A stretch of 64,000 bases of DNA from JAZSMJ01 sp045535815 (GCA_045535815.1 JAZSMJ010000068.1:1-64000), one strand, 5' to 3'. Counted from the stretch's first letter, positions 43,315 through 51,447 are shown. The notes: generated by a model from the sequence alone, not told the origin. Numbers and translations: made by a program.

Positions 43315-43685
43315 TGAAGGAGATAAAGAGGATAGACGACTTTTTTGTAAAGGGCGAGCTTATCCCCGCAATAGTACAGGACTGTGATAACGGCGAGGTG
43401 CTGATGCTTGCATATATGAACCGTGAATCCCTTGCACTCACGCTTGAGGAGGGCAAGACATGGTTTTACAGCCGTTCAAGAAATCAGCTTTGGAACAAGG
43501 GTGCAACGTCGGGGCATCTGCAGTACGTAAAGTCGGTATTCTATGACTGCGATGACGATACCCTTCTTGTAAAGGTCCGTCAGGTAGGGCCTGCCTGCCA
43601 TACCGGCAAGAGAAGCTGTTTCCATAATGAAATGCCTGAAATAGACGTTGACGGCAGGATAATAAAGCCGAAATATGAGGAGTGA
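43314..43685 (+). CDS. hisI: Phosphoribosyl-AMP cyclohydrolase
   Basis: A 123-residue zinc enzyme that opens the adenine ring of PR-AMP. It shows VLMLAYMNRESL, TWFYSRSRNQLWNKG, SGHLQYV, the metal site DCDDDTLLV and the zinc cysteine in GPACHTG. It is separate from hisE here; in many bacteria the two are fused. GGAGGAG precedes the ATG. Confidence 0.96.
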   Translation: MKEIKRIDDFFVKGELIPAIVQDCDNGEVLMLAYMNRESLALTLEEGKTWFYSRSRNQLWNKGATSGHLQYVKSVFYDCDDDTLLVKVRQVGPACHTGKRSCFHNEMPEIDVDGRIIKPKYEE

Positions 43686-43690
43686 ATATA

Positions 43691-44020
43691 ATGAACACAA
43701 AGGTAATAGAGGATCTTTATAACGTGGTGGCACAGCGTAAGGCAGAGCCGCAGGAGGGCTCGTATACCTGCTATCTTTTCGATAAGGGTATCGATAAGAT
43801 ACTCAAAAAGGTTGGCGAGGAGTGCGCCGAAACGATAATTGCCGCTAAAAACGGCAAGAGCGACGAGATAACCCTTGAGGTATGCGACCTTATATATCAT
43901 CTGATGGTAATGCTCAATCAATGCGAGGTGCCGCTTGAGGACGTTATCGCAGAGCTTGAGCAGCGCTCGCTTAAGATAGGTAATCTCAAACAGTTCAAAA
44001 ACGTTGATAAAAACACCTAA
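43691..44020 (+). CDS. hisE: Phosphoribosyl-ATP pyrophosphatase
   Basis: A 109-residue all-alpha NTP pyrophosphatase, last gene of the operon. It has GSYTCYLFDKGIDKILKKVG, EECAETIIAAK and CDLIYHLMVML, the MazG-like acidic motif. ATG 43691 is preferred over GTG 43682 because GAGGAG is eight bases away. A terminator follows at 44033-44082. Confidence 0.94.
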   Translation: MNTKVIEDLYNVVAQRKAEPQEGSYTCYLFDKGIDKILKKVGEECAETIIAAKNGKSDEITLEVCDLIYHLMVMLNQCEVPLEDVIAELEQRSLKIGNLKQFKNVDKNT

Positions 44021-44032
44021 GATATGATTTAC

Positions 44033-44082
44033 ACACCTTTTTTACGGCAATAATAGCCGTAAGAGAGGTGTTTGTTATTTTA
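44033..44082 (+). terminator. Terminator of the histidine operon
   Basis: ACACCT/AGGTGT outer arms (44033-44038, 44066-44071) and TACGGC/GCCGTA inner arms (44043-44048, 44056-44061) are followed by TTGTTATTTT. Confidence 0.75.
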
Positions 44083-44265
44083 GTGAGAAGATACCTGAAC
44101 GGAGAAGAAACAAGCCCTGAGGGGCTTGTTATTGCCGCACAAAACAGTGCTGCTTTTGATGAAGAGGTAAAAAGGGCAAGACAACGGATAATCAAGGATA
44201 AGAGCCGTTTCATGCACGGTATTTCTTCAAGGGGCGAGAGTGCATACAAAATAAATGAAAAGTAA
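44068..44265 (+). CDS. Small protein of unknown function before a serine recombinase
   Basis: An open frame of up to 65 codons: hydrophobic start, then RRYLNGEETSPEGLV and a basic helix with VKRARQRIIKDKSR. The GTG at 44068 lies inside the terminator hairpin; ATT 44077 or GTG 44083 are alternatives, so the start is unsure. It overlaps the recombinase gene by 11 bases, which argues for coupled translation and a real gene. No family is recognised. It could be a recombination directionality factor or helper, but this rests on position alone. Confidence 0.45.
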   Translation: MFVILVRRYLNGEETSPEGLVIAAQNSAAFDEEVKRARQRIIKDKSRFMHGISSRGESAYKINEK

Positions 44266-45631
44266 AAAGACGGCGGCTCTGTATGCAAGAGTCTCGACCG
44301 AGGCGCAGTGGGAAGAGGGCTATTCGATAGATGCACAGAAGGATATGCTGATAGCCTGCTGCCGTGCAAAGGGAATAGAGAACTTTGAGCTTTATATAGA
44401 CGGCGGATATTCGGGAAGCACACTTGACAGACCCGAGATAAAAAGACTTTGCTCTGACGTTAAAAACGGAAGGATAGACTGCGTTATCGTCTATAAGCTT
44501 GACAGACTTTCGAGAAGTCAGAAGGACACCCTATATCTTATTGAAGACGTATTCAATCCAAACGGTGTGGATTTTATCTCTCTCAATGAGAATATGGACA
44601 CCGCAACTCCGATAGGCAGAGCAATGCTCGGCATAATGTCCGCCTTTGCACAGCTCGAGCGTGAGACCATAAAGGAAAGAACGAGAATGGGAATGCTTGA
44701 GCGTGTGAAGCAGGGATATTGGATGGGCGGCGGAAGAATCCCGTTTGGATACGATTACGATAAGGAAAAGGGAATACTCGTGCCCAACAGCGATGCCGCA
44801 GTTGTAAAAAGGGTGTACGAGCTGTATCTTGCAGGATATTCGCTTATGAGTATTGCAAATAAACTTGGGCTCGGTTACGAGCGTCTTGCACGGCAGATAC
44901 TATTAAGAAAGACAAACGCAGGGTATATAGTCTACAACGGAAAGGAATACAAGGGGCTTCATCAGCCGATAATCGACGAGGCTACCTATAACAAAGCGAT
45001 AGCTCTTTTTGAAAAGCGGTCAAGGGGAAGGCTTAAGGGTGCTGACAATCTTTTGACAGGGCTTATATACTGCGGTGTTTGCGGAGCAAAAATGCGGTAT
45101 CAGAAATGGGGCAGGAGCGGTTATAAAATATACTGCTATTCGCAGGATAAGGGAAAGCCCCATCTGTCAAGGTCGGACGAGTGCGACAATCATAAAATAT
45201 GGGCGCACGAGCTTGAGGATATCGTAACCGAGGACCTTTTCAGAATGGCGCATAAAAAGGTCAGCGGTGAGATAGAAGAGGGCGAGGTATCGGATATTGA
45301 AATACTGAAGGGCAGGCGAGAGGGAGCAGTTAAGCGCCTGAGGCGCTTATACAAGCTTTATTCTCAGTCTGATGACAGTGTTCTTATCGACGCCATAAAT
45401 GAAATAAAGGAAGAAATATCAGAGATAGATGCAAGGATAGAAGCAGAAGAAAAGCTCCTGTCAAAAAGCACGGCAGATATTGAAAGCTACGAAGAGCTTG
45501 CAACTATGGAGGGCGTCTGGCAGTATATGACAAAAAAGGAAAAGCAGCACGTGTTCAGAAGCTATATCGATAAGATAGTGGTAAGCTACGATAAGGTGGA
45601 CATATACTATACGCTCCCTGCGAAAACGTAA
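44255..45631 (+). CDS. Large serine recombinase
   Basis: A 458-residue site-specific recombinase. The resolvase domain comes first (nucleophile Ser14 in YARVSTEAQ, then YKLDRLSRS and ERETIKERT). The recombinase domain (about 155-265, KTNAGYIVYNGKEYKG) and a zinc ribbon with CGVCGAKM (near 275) and a second Cys pair follow. A coiled coil (about 345-410) ends the protein. Length and layout match phage or element integrases of the SpoIVCA/TnpX group. No phage, conjugation or cargo genes flank it, and it sits between two conserved metabolic units, so it may be a remnant or a resident DNA-rearranging enzyme. Confidence 0.9.
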   Translation: MKSKKTAALYARVSTEAQWEEGYSIDAQKDMLIACCRAKGIENFELYIDGGYSGSTLDRPEIKRLCSDVKNGRIDCVIVYKLDRLSRSQKDTLYLIEDVFNPNGVDFISLNENMDTATPIGRAMLGIMSAFAQLERETIKERTRMGMLERVKQGYWMGGGRIPFGYDYDKEKGILVPNSDAAVVKRVYELYLAGYSLMSIANKLGLGYERLARQILLRKTNAGYIVYNGKEYKGLHQPIIDEATYNKAIALFEKRSRGRLKGADNLLTGLIYCGVCGAKMRYQKWGRSGYKIYCYSQDKGKPHLSRSDECDNHKIWAHELEDIVTEDLFRMAHKKVSGEIEEGEVSDIEILKGRREGAVKRLRRLYKLYSQSDDSVLIDAINEIKEEISEIDARIEAEEKLLSKSTADIESYEELATMEGVWQYMTKKEKQHVFRSYIDKIVVSYDKVDIYYTLPAKT

Positions 45632-45638
45632 AAACAGA

Positions 45639-45662
45639 CGATACGATGTTTCCACCGTATCG
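45639..45662. terminator. Possible terminator between convergent genes
   Basis: CGATACG (45639-45645) pairs with CGTATCG (45656-45662), 8 nt past the recombinase stop. Short T-runs follow. It is weak. Confidence 0.45.
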
Positions 45663-45687
45663 GCTGTATTGATTTTATGCGATAATT

Positions 45688-47241
45688 TTATTTTGCCGTA
45701 TTTCTTGCACGCTGTCTTAAGAAGAGAACTGCAACGGCAAAGATAACGAGTGCTACTACCCACATGATTACGCAGCAGATAAGTCCGCCGAGCGAAGCGG
45801 CAAGACCTGCAACGAGGTAAGCGATAGCAGCTATAACTGCTACCAGGCCTGCGTACGGAAGCTGTGTGTTAACATGGTCAACGTGGTTACACTGCGCACC
45901 TGCAGAAGCGAGGATGGTGGTATCGGAAATGGGAGAAATGTGGTCTCCGAATACCGCACCGCCAAGTGTTGCGGAAACGGTGAGTATGGCAAGTGTACCG
46001 CTGCCGCCGAGAATTGTAACTGCTATAGGAACGAGAACGCCGAAGGTTCCCCATGAAGTACCTGTAGCAAATGCTATAGCACCTGCAAGGATAAAGAATA
46101 TTGCAGGGAAGAGGAACTGCGGGAATGCGCTGTTTGCAAGGTTAGCTTCAACGAATGACTGAGCGTCAAGATATCCGCCCTTTGCACCCATGATACCGGA
46201 AATGGACCATGCAAACGTAAGAATAAGTATAGCGGGAACCATTGCCTTGAAGCCCTCTGTAAAGCTTCCGGTAATTTCCTTGAAGGAAACTACCTTTGTA
46301 AGCATATAGTAAACCGAGATTATAATAAGTGCGATAGTAGAACCGATAGCAAGGGACATACCTGCATCACAGTTGGAGAAAGCTTCGATAACGTTTGCAG
46401 ACTGAAGCTCTGTGTCGATAAGACCGGTATCCCAGTTGTAGTAGAAGCCTGTGAATATCATACCGCCTATGCAGCAGATGATAAGAATGATAACGGGAAT
46501 GACGAGGTGACGAACCTTACCCTTGGGGTTAGCCTTGATCTCATCATTGCTTTCGGCGTCTTCGGTTTCACCTGCGAAAAGGTCACCTGTGGTTTCAGCT
46601 ACGTACTCGTTCTTCTTCATCTTTGCGAAATCGAACTTGAAGAAGCAAAGAGCAAATACCATTATAATGGTAAGAAGCGCATAAACGTTAAAGGGGATAG
46701 TGCTTATAAATACCATAAGACCGTCGCCCTCAAGCTCACCTGCTACTGCAGCAGCCCAGCTGGATATGGGAGCGATGATACATACGGGAGCGGCAGTTGC
46801 ATCAATTATGTATGCAAGCTTTGCTCTTGATACCTTAAATTTGTCTGTAACGGGACGCATAACCGATCCGACTGTAAGGCAGTTGAAATAGTCGTCAACG
46901 AAAATGAGACAGCCAAGTCCTGCCGTAGCAGCAAGAGCACCGCTCTTTGACTTGATCTTTTTGCCTGCCCAGTCACCGTAAGCCTTAGCGCCTCCGGACT
47001 TCTGCATAAGAACAACGAGTATACCGAGGACTACGAGGAATACGATGATCGTGGTGTTAGCACCAACCTTTTCGCTCATAACCTGGTAAAGTGTGAATAA
47101 CGCCTTAAGCGGATTACCGCCTGCGTACATGAATGAGCCGACGAGGATACCGAGGAATAACGAAACGTAAACCTGCTTGGTAGCCAGAGCCAGCACAATG
47201 GCAATAAGTGCGGGTAAAAACGCCCATAATGTACCTGCCAT
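45688..47241 (-). CDS. NhaC-family transporter, predicted lysine uptake (LysW type)
   Basis: A 517-residue membrane protein with about eleven spans. Family features are GCLIFVDDYFNCLTVGSVMRP, AFATGTSWGTFGVLVPIA and GAVFGDHISPISDTTILAS, as in NhaC Na+/H+ antiporters and related amino-acid carriers. A lysine riboswitch lies in its leader (47340-47482), and NhaC-superfamily genes behind such riboswitches have been predicted by comparative genomics as lysine transporters (LysW). Automated tools would call it a sodium/proton antiporter. Lysine transport with Na+ coupling is the better guess. It has its own promoter and is monocistronic. Confidence 0.88.
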   Translation of the reverse strand: MAGTLWAFLPALIAIVLALATKQVYVSLFLGILVGSFMYAGGNPLKALFTLYQVMSEKVGANTTIIVFLVVLGILVVLMQKSGGAKAYGDWAGKKIKSKSGALAATAGLGCLIFVDDYFNCLTVGSVMRPVTDKFKVSRAKLAYIIDATAAPVCIIAPISSWAAAVAGELEGDGLMVFISTIPFNVYALLTIIMVFALCFFKFDFAKMKKNEYVAETTGDLFAGETEDAESNDEIKANPKGKVRHLVIPVIILIICCIGGMIFTGFYYNWDTGLIDTELQSANVIEAFSNCDAGMSLAIGSTIALIIISVYYMLTKVVSFKEITGSFTEGFKAMVPAILILTFAWSISGIMGAKGGYLDAQSFVEANLANSAFPQFLFPAIFFILAGAIAFATGTSWGTFGVLVPIAVTILGGSGTLAILTVSATLGGAVFGDHISPISDTTILASAGAQCNHVDHVNTQLPYAGLVAVIAAIAYLVAGLAASLGGLICCVIMWVVALVIFAVAVLFLRQRARNTAK

Positions 47242-47275
47242 GTGTTTTTTCCTCCTTAAAAATTATAATGGAAAA

Positions 47276-47308
47276 ATAAAAAATCACGGCACTATCAAAT
47301 ACCGTGAT
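47276..47308 (-). terminator. Riboswitch expression-platform terminator
   Basis: ATCACGG (47283-47289) pairs with CCGTGAT (47302-47308). On the minus strand it is followed by TTTTTTATTTTT. Lysine binding should favour this hairpin and stop transcription. Confidence 0.8.
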
Positions 47309-47339
47309 CAAACGACCAAATATCCAATAGCACAACACT

Positions 47340-47482
47340 TAAAAAAGTGACAGTCGCACCGATGTTATCGTTGCGCCCGAATCTGAACGCCCGGGCAACG
47401 TTCAAACTCTCGGTGACCATTCCTTTACCGCGCAGACCAAGTCCCCGTCTGCGTTTATCATAATGACCACGCCTCTATTGTG
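47340..47482 (-). ncRNA. Lysine riboswitch (L-box)
   Basis: Read on the minus strand, the leader shows the L-box order: ATAGAGGCG near the 5' end (47478-47470), GGTAAAGGAATGGTCACCGA (47429-47410), and ACTGTCAC at the 3' side (47354-47347). Paired stems lie between: GCAGAC/GTCTGC and CGTTGCCCGG/GGGCGCAACG. These correspond to the AGAGGUGC, GUCGCCGAAG and CUGUCA conserved blocks around the five-way junction of the lysine aptamer. The 378-bp gap 47242-47619 is fully explained by promoter, aptamer and terminator. Confidence 0.88.
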
Positions 47483-47494
47483 ATTTATGTAGAA

Positions 47495-47523
47495 AGTATA
47501 GCATAGTATGACATATTTGTCAA
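47495..47523 (-). promoter_or_regulatory. Promoter of the lysine riboswitch transcript
   Basis: On the minus strand TTGACA (47523-47518), a 17-bp spacer and TATACT (47500-47495). Confidence 0.88.
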
Positions 47524-47619
47524 TAATTTTTAAAAATTATAAGGCAAAGCAAACGAATTTTGTTATTTTATATATAAAAAACGGATATAACGCATAAAAC
47601 TGCGGAATATCCGTTTTTA

Positions 47620-48279
47620 CTATTCATTAAATCCGTTTGATATTATATCGTCCCTGTAGGAATCGTCGTACTGCATATAATCGTCGTATATCCTTTTCGT
47701 TTTGTCTATAGTCATATCAACAGGCTTTGGGATATAAGTTTGACGGTGCTCTGCTCGGCGTGCGGTCAGCTCCTCACGCAGCGACTTGTTTTCTTTTATA
47801 AGAGCTCCTATATCAACGCTTGAATTCGGAACGAATGAAAGCGCTTCGGCAACCGTCAGCTCGAGTAGCGACTCATCAAAATCACGCTTTTCGTATTCTG
47901 TAGCATAGCAGTATGCAAGAAAGTCAAGAAAAACGAAAAGATTCTCAAGGCAGAGCCGAGCTTCGTCACGGCTTATCTCCTTATCGCCGTGAGCGGCTGC
48001 GTTTCCTATCTTGCGGACTATGTCCATGCGCATCCAGATATCTTCTCCGACCAAAGACCTGAACTCGTCCTCACGCATAAGCGAATAGAGCGATTGCTCT
48101 CCGTGGCACTCAAGCTCGCTGTCCACCGAAAACATCCATTTAACAGCAAATTCCATAGCTCTTCTGCAGTTAAGAACGCAGGCGTCAACGTCGATATGTA
48201 AAAGCTGCTCGGCAGAGATCGCAACGTCAGCAAAAGAAGCAAAATCGGGTGTCTTAAGTAAAAAATCGAAATTTGTCAC
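47620..48279 (-). CDS. Stand-alone DUF4145-domain protein
   Basis: A 219-residue cytosolic protein. It starts TNFDFLLKTPDF and has LNCRRAMEFAVKWMF and VRKIGNAAAHGDKEIS, the pattern of DUF4145. That domain is often the N-terminus of type I restriction HsdR or other helicases, but here it stands alone with a short charged tail (KSLREELTARR coiled coil). GTG 48279 is chosen because AAAGGAGGAG lies five bases before it; the frame runs to 48336 but covers the promoter. The role is unknown; RNA or protein binding linked to nucleases is possible. It may be what is left of a larger gene. Confidence 0.75.
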   Translation of the reverse strand: MTNFDFLLKTPDFASFADVAISAEQLLHIDVDACVLNCRRAMEFAVKWMFSVDSELECHGEQSLYSLMREDEFRSLVGEDIWMRMDIVRKIGNAAAHGDKEISRDEARLCLENLFVFLDFLAYCYATEYEKRDFDESLLELTVAEALSFVPNSSVDIGALIKENKSLREELTARRAEHRQTYIPKPVDMTIDKTKRIYDDYMQYDDSYRDDIISNGFNE

Positions 48280-48313
48280 GGTCTCCTCCTTTGAATATTT
48301 CTTGTACCTATAT

Positions 48314-48343
48314 ATTATACACTCAGCCGTGTGCAAATGTCAA
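48314..48343 (-). promoter_or_regulatory. Promoter of the DUF4145 gene
   Basis: On the minus strand TTGACA (48343-48338), an 18-bp spacer and TATAAT (48319-48314). The -35 box overlaps the stop codon of the truncated sigma-factor gene. Confidence 0.75.
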
Positions 48344-48666
48344 TCGGTAAGATCCCTTTTTCCACATCCGATATTCATCGGCACAGCGTAAGTGGAAAAC
48401 TTAACGTCAAGCTCGGTATTGAAGTTATCAACCGCCTTTATAAGTCCTATACAGCCGACCTGAAACAGATCGTCAAGATTCTCGCCTCGGTTTGTAAATC
48501 TCTGAATTATACTCAGAACCAAACGGAGATTTCCGTCAATAAGCTCCCGTCGTGCCTCGCCGTCTCCCGCAGCGGCCTTTTTGAGCAGATCTGTTTTTTC
48601 GGCGTCAGTCAGCGTTTTGAGCTTAGCGGTGTTAACACCGCATATTTCGACTTTATTATAATGCAT
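48340..48666 (-). pseudogene. Truncated sigma-G-like sigma factor
   Basis: It encodes 108 residues beginning MHYNKVEICGVNTAKLK and reading through NGNLRLVLSIIQRF, DDLFQVGCIGLIKAVDNF and FSTYAVPM, which is the N-terminal region 1.2 to 2.3 of forespore sigma factor SigG. After FSTYAVPMNIG the sequence leaves the family and ends in TGA. Regions 2.4, 3 and 4, needed to recognise promoters, are missing. No continuation exists in other frames downstream, where the DUF4145 promoter begins. The start keeps a good GGAGGG eight bases upstream. It is a decayed copy, or less likely a short protein that still binds core polymerase. Confidence 0.8.
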
Positions 48667-48807
48667 GGAAGCAGCCCTCCGATAGAGCAAATATATTGAA
48701 ATTATTACATAAAAAGTATTGCCGACCATACGCTTTGCTTATTCAGAAAAGAGCTTATTTCCTAAAATAGGAAATGGGAGAAAGGGAAGGAAATTATTCA
48801 ATATTCA

Positions 48808-48918
48808 CCAGCGAAGCGACTTCATTTTTCATTATTCATTTGAAAATCCGTTCTTGCCGAATGAATAATGAATAGTGAAATGCAGTTGCAAGCAACTGCC
48901 ATGAATAATGAATAATAC
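48808..48918. repeat. A+T-rich inverted and direct repeats
   Basis: TTCATTTTTCATTATTCATT (48821-48840) is nearly the reverse complement of AATGAATAATGAATAGTGAA (48860-48879). ATGAATAATGAATAAT recurs at 48901-48916. Between them GCAGTT/AACTGC (48882-48899) forms a hairpin. The block is non-coding, possibly the remains of a small mobile element. Confidence 0.5.
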
Positions 48919-48926
48919 AAACAAAA

Positions 48927-48950
48927 ATCCGCCCTCTTGCGAGAACGGAT
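48927..48950 (-). terminator. Terminator after tRNA-Thr
   Basis: ATCCG-TT-CTC / GAG-GG-CGGAT arms on the minus strand enclose a GCAA loop and are followed by TTTTTG. Confidence 0.7.
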
Positions 48951-48957
48951 TTTTATT

Positions 48958-49033
48958 TGGAGCTACTACCCAGATTCGAACTGGGGACCTCATCCTTACC
49001 AAGGATGTGCTCTACCAACTGAGCCATAGTAGC
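48958..49033 (-). tRNA. tRNA-Thr (anticodon GGT)
   Basis: A 76-nt cloverleaf on the minus strand. GCTACTA (5') pairs with TAGTAGC (3'). The D-arm is GGCTCAGTTGGTAGAGC. The anticodon stem CATCC/GGATG holds loop TTGGTAA, giving anticodon GGT. The T-arm contains GTTCGAATC. The discriminator is T, and CCA is encoded (48960-48958). Confidence 0.96.
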
Positions 49034-49083
49034 AACTGCAAAATAGTATACCAAAACTTTATCGATTTGTCAAGTGTTTTGGC

Positions 49084-49117
49084 AAAAAAATAACGGCAGG
49101 CTGTTTTAAAGCCTGCC
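49084..49117 (-). terminator. Terminator of the ylxM-ffh-rpsP-khpA operon
   Basis: GGCAGGCT (49095-49102) pairs with AGCCTGCC (49110-49117). On the minus strand it is followed by GTTATTTTTTT, 33 nt after the khpA stop. Confidence 0.85.
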
Positions 49118-49149
49118 ATCATAATAAAGCGTTTGTCATAAGGTCAAGA

Positions 49150-49386
49150 TCACTTGATCTCTACTGTTACACGCTTGCCCTCGGAGTTGGCTGCTGCCTT
49201 CATAACGGTACGGATAGCCTTGGCTATTCTTCCGTGGCGACCGATGATCTTGCCCATATCCTCCTCAGCAACGCTGAGCTCAAGGGTAACGTCATCGCCC
49301 TCTACCGTTTCAAGTATAACGACCTCTTCCGGCTTGTTTACAAGAGACTTTGCAATATCCTGTAATAAATCCTTAAGTACGATCAT
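49150..49386 (-). CDS. khpA: KH-domain RNA-binding protein KhpA
   Basis: A 78-residue single-KH protein (formerly YlqC). The GxxG loop is in GKIIGRHGRIAKAIRT. It partners KhpB and binds many RNAs in Gram-positives, influencing cell division. It is the last gene of the ylxM-ffh-rpsP-khpA unit, 20 bp after rpsP. The length is normal. Confidence 0.93.
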   Translation of the reverse strand: MIVLKDLLQDIAKSLVNKPEEVVILETVEGDDVTLELSVAEEDMGKIIGRHGRIAKAIRTVMKAAANSEGKRVTVEIK

Positions 49387-49406
49387 AAGAAAAACCCCGT
49401 TTGAGA

Positions 49407-49652
49407 TTATTCAATTATGCCGTTCTTCTTAAGCAAGGATCTAACAGTGTCTGTGGGCTGAGCACCGTTCTTTATCCACTGAGCTGCCTTTTCAGAGTCT
49501 ATCTTAACGTCAGCGGGATTTGTAAGGGGGTTGTAGTAACCGATCTCTTCGATGAATCTGCCATCACGGGGAGATCTGGAATCTGCAACAACGATACGGT
49601 AAAAGGGAGCCTTCTTCATTCCCATTCTTCTAAGTCTGATTTTAACTGCCAT
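49407..49652 (-). CDS. rpsP: Small-subunit ribosomal protein S16
   Basis: An 81-residue ribosomal protein. It starts MAVKIRLRRMGMKKAPFYRI and has VVADSRSPRDGRFIEEIGYY, fully typical. GGAGG lies before ATG 49652. It lies between ffh and khpA in the conserved order. Confidence 0.97.
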   Translation of the reverse strand: MAVKIRLRRMGMKKAPFYRIVVADSRSPRDGRFIEEIGYYNPLTNPADVKIDSEKAAQWIKNGAQPTDTVRSLLKKNGIIE

Positions 49653-49699
49653 TTTGAGTTTCCTCCAATATTATAAATATAAATTTTTGATTTTTTTAT

Positions 49700-51037
49700 T
49701 TAAAAAGGTAGCTTGAATCTGCCTTTTTTGCTCAATTTATTCATGTTCTTTCCCGAGAACTGCTTCATCAGCTTCTGAGTCTGATCAAACTGCTTGAGCA
49801 GTCTGTTTACTGCCTCGACCGTATTTCCGCTTCCCTGAGCGATACGCTTTTTACGTGAGGACGATATTATCTCAGGCTTGTCACGCTCCTCCTGTGTCAT
49901 TGAGAGGATGATCGCCTTTGTTCTTTCGATCTGCTTTTCGTCTACACGAAGATCCTTCATTGCAGACGGCTTAACGCCGGGCATCATAGAGAGTATCTGC
50001 TCCATAGAGCCCATATTTTTCATCTGCTCAAACTGATCGAGAAAGTCTGATAAGGTAAACCTTGATTCTCTGAGCTTCTTTTCAAGCTCAGCTGCCTTCT
50101 TCTCGTCGTAAGCGGATTCGGCTTTTTCAATAAGAGAGAGGATATCTCCCATACCGAGTATTCTCGAAGCCATTCTGTCGGGGTGGAAGGGCTCGATCAT
50201 ATCGAGCTTTTCGCCCATACCAACGAATTTGATGGGCTTTCCTGTAACGTATTTTACCGAGAGGGCCGCACCGCCTCGTGTGTCACCGTCCAGCTTTGTA
50301 AGAATAACGCCGGTGATATCAAGAAGCTCGTTAAAGGTCTGAGCAACGTTAACTGCGTCCTGACCCGTCATCGAGTCAACTACAAGCAATATCTCGTCCG
50401 GCTCAACAGCCGCTTTGATGTTGCAAAGCTCCTGCATCATTTCTTCGTCAACGTGCAGACGGCCTGCTGTATCTATGATAACGACGTCGTTACCGTGCTT
50501 TTGAGCGTGGGCTATCGCTTGTTTGGATATATCGACCGGAGAGGTCTTATCACCCATTGTGAAAACGGGGATATCGAGCTGTGCGCCTACCACCTCAAGC
50601 TGCTTTATAGCGGCAGGACGGTAGATATCGCAGGCAACGAGTATGGGGCGCTTGCCCTGCTTTTTGAGCATACCGCCAAGCTTTGCGGCGTGCGTCGTTT
50701 TACCTGCACCCTGAAGACCTGTCATCATAATGACTGTCGGCGGCTTTGAAGCTATGGTAAGCTTTGACTGCGTACCGCCCATCAGGTTTGTGAGCTCTTC
50801 GTTTACTATTTTAATTATCTGCTGAGCAGGCATAAGGCTTTCAAGAACCTCTGCGCCTACCGCTCTTTCGGAAACTATCTTTACGAATTCCTTAACGACC
50901 TTGAAGTTAACGTCAGCCTCAAGCAAAGCAAGCTTGACCTCACGCATACCTTCCTTTACATCGGCTTCCGAAAGTTTGCCTTTATTTTTGAATTTTTTAA
51001 AAGCATTTGCCAGCTTGTCGGAAAGACCTTCAAACAT
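49700..51037 (-). CDS. ffh: Signal recognition particle protein Ffh
   Basis: A 445-residue SRP GTPase that targets membrane and secreted proteins with 4.5S RNA and FtsY. It has a four-helix N domain (1-90), a G domain with TGLQGAGKTT, DTAGRLHVDEE and TKLDGDTRGGA, and a Met-rich M domain (about 300-445, MKNMGSMEQILSMMPG and IAQGSGNTVEAVN). It follows ylxM by 68 bp, a gap that carries a short palindrome (GGCGGTTTG and CAAACCGCC). Confidence 0.97.
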   Translation of the reverse strand: MFEGLSDKLANAFKKFKNKGKLSEADVKEGMREVKLALLEADVNFKVVKEFVKIVSERAVGAEVLESLMPAQQIIKIVNEELTNLMGGTQSKLTIASKPPTVIMMTGLQGAGKTTHAAKLGGMLKKQGKRPILVACDIYRPAAIKQLEVVGAQLDIPVFTMGDKTSPVDISKQAIAHAQKHGNDVVIIDTAGRLHVDEEMMQELCNIKAAVEPDEILLVVDSMTGQDAVNVAQTFNELLDITGVILTKLDGDTRGGAALSVKYVTGKPIKFVGMGEKLDMIEPFHPDRMASRILGMGDILSLIEKAESAYDEKKAAELEKKLRESRFTLSDFLDQFEQMKNMGSMEQILSMMPGVKPSAMKDLRVDEKQIERTKAIILSMTQEERDKPEIISSSRKKRIAQGSGNTVEAVNRLLKQFDQTQKLMKQFSGKNMNKLSKKGRFKLPF

Positions 51038-51105
51038 AAAAACTCCATTTGGCGGTTTGTATTTGCGCCCACCTCAAACCGCCCTATCGGGGTGGCGCCA
51101 AATTA

Positions 51106-51447
51106 TCAATCGAGACAGCTTTTTGCAAGCTCTATCATTTTCTGTATATCTTCGGTAGAGCATTCGTCTATATGCTCAAGCCCGTAAACTATCTTTGCGA
51201 TGTTTTCCTTCATCTGCGAAAACGTGCTGACCAAGGAAAGCTTGCTCTCGGCATCTGTAAGTATCTTTTCGGCTTTTTTTATTCTGTCACGGATACCCTG
51301 ACGGGTGAAGCCGGTTATCTCGGAAATCTCCTGCAGGGAAAGATCCTCGTTATAATAATATTCGAGAGCCTCACGCTGAGTAGGTGAGAGAAGCTCGCCG
51401 TAAAAGTCCAAAAGAAGAACGATGTCAGTGTTTTTGGCTTGTGCCAT
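51106..51447 (-). CDS. ylxM: YlxM-type SRP-associated helix-turn-helix protein
   Basis: A 113-residue protein of the UPF0122 family. It has LLLDFYGELLSPTQREALEY and a sigma-70-like helix-turn-helix (SLQEISEITGFTRQGIRDRI). In streptococci YlxM modulates Ffh GTPase activity. It is the first gene of the operon, with a consensus promoter at 51495-51523. Confidence 0.92.
   Translation of the reverse strand: MAQAKNTDIVLLLDFYGELLSPTQREALEYYYNEDLSLQEISEITGFTRQGIRDRIKKAEKILTDAESKLSLVSTFSQMKENIAKIVYGLEHIDECSTEDIQKMIELAKSCLD

Noticed and set aside
44255..45631. Prophage or integrative element around the serine recombinase
   Set aside because: Neighbouring genes are his biosynthesis and a lysine carrier; no phage, conjugation or att-like sequence was seen.
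45866..46830. Plus-strand frames opposite the NhaC-type gene
   Set aside because: They are antisense shadows; the minus strand encodes a complete membrane protein.
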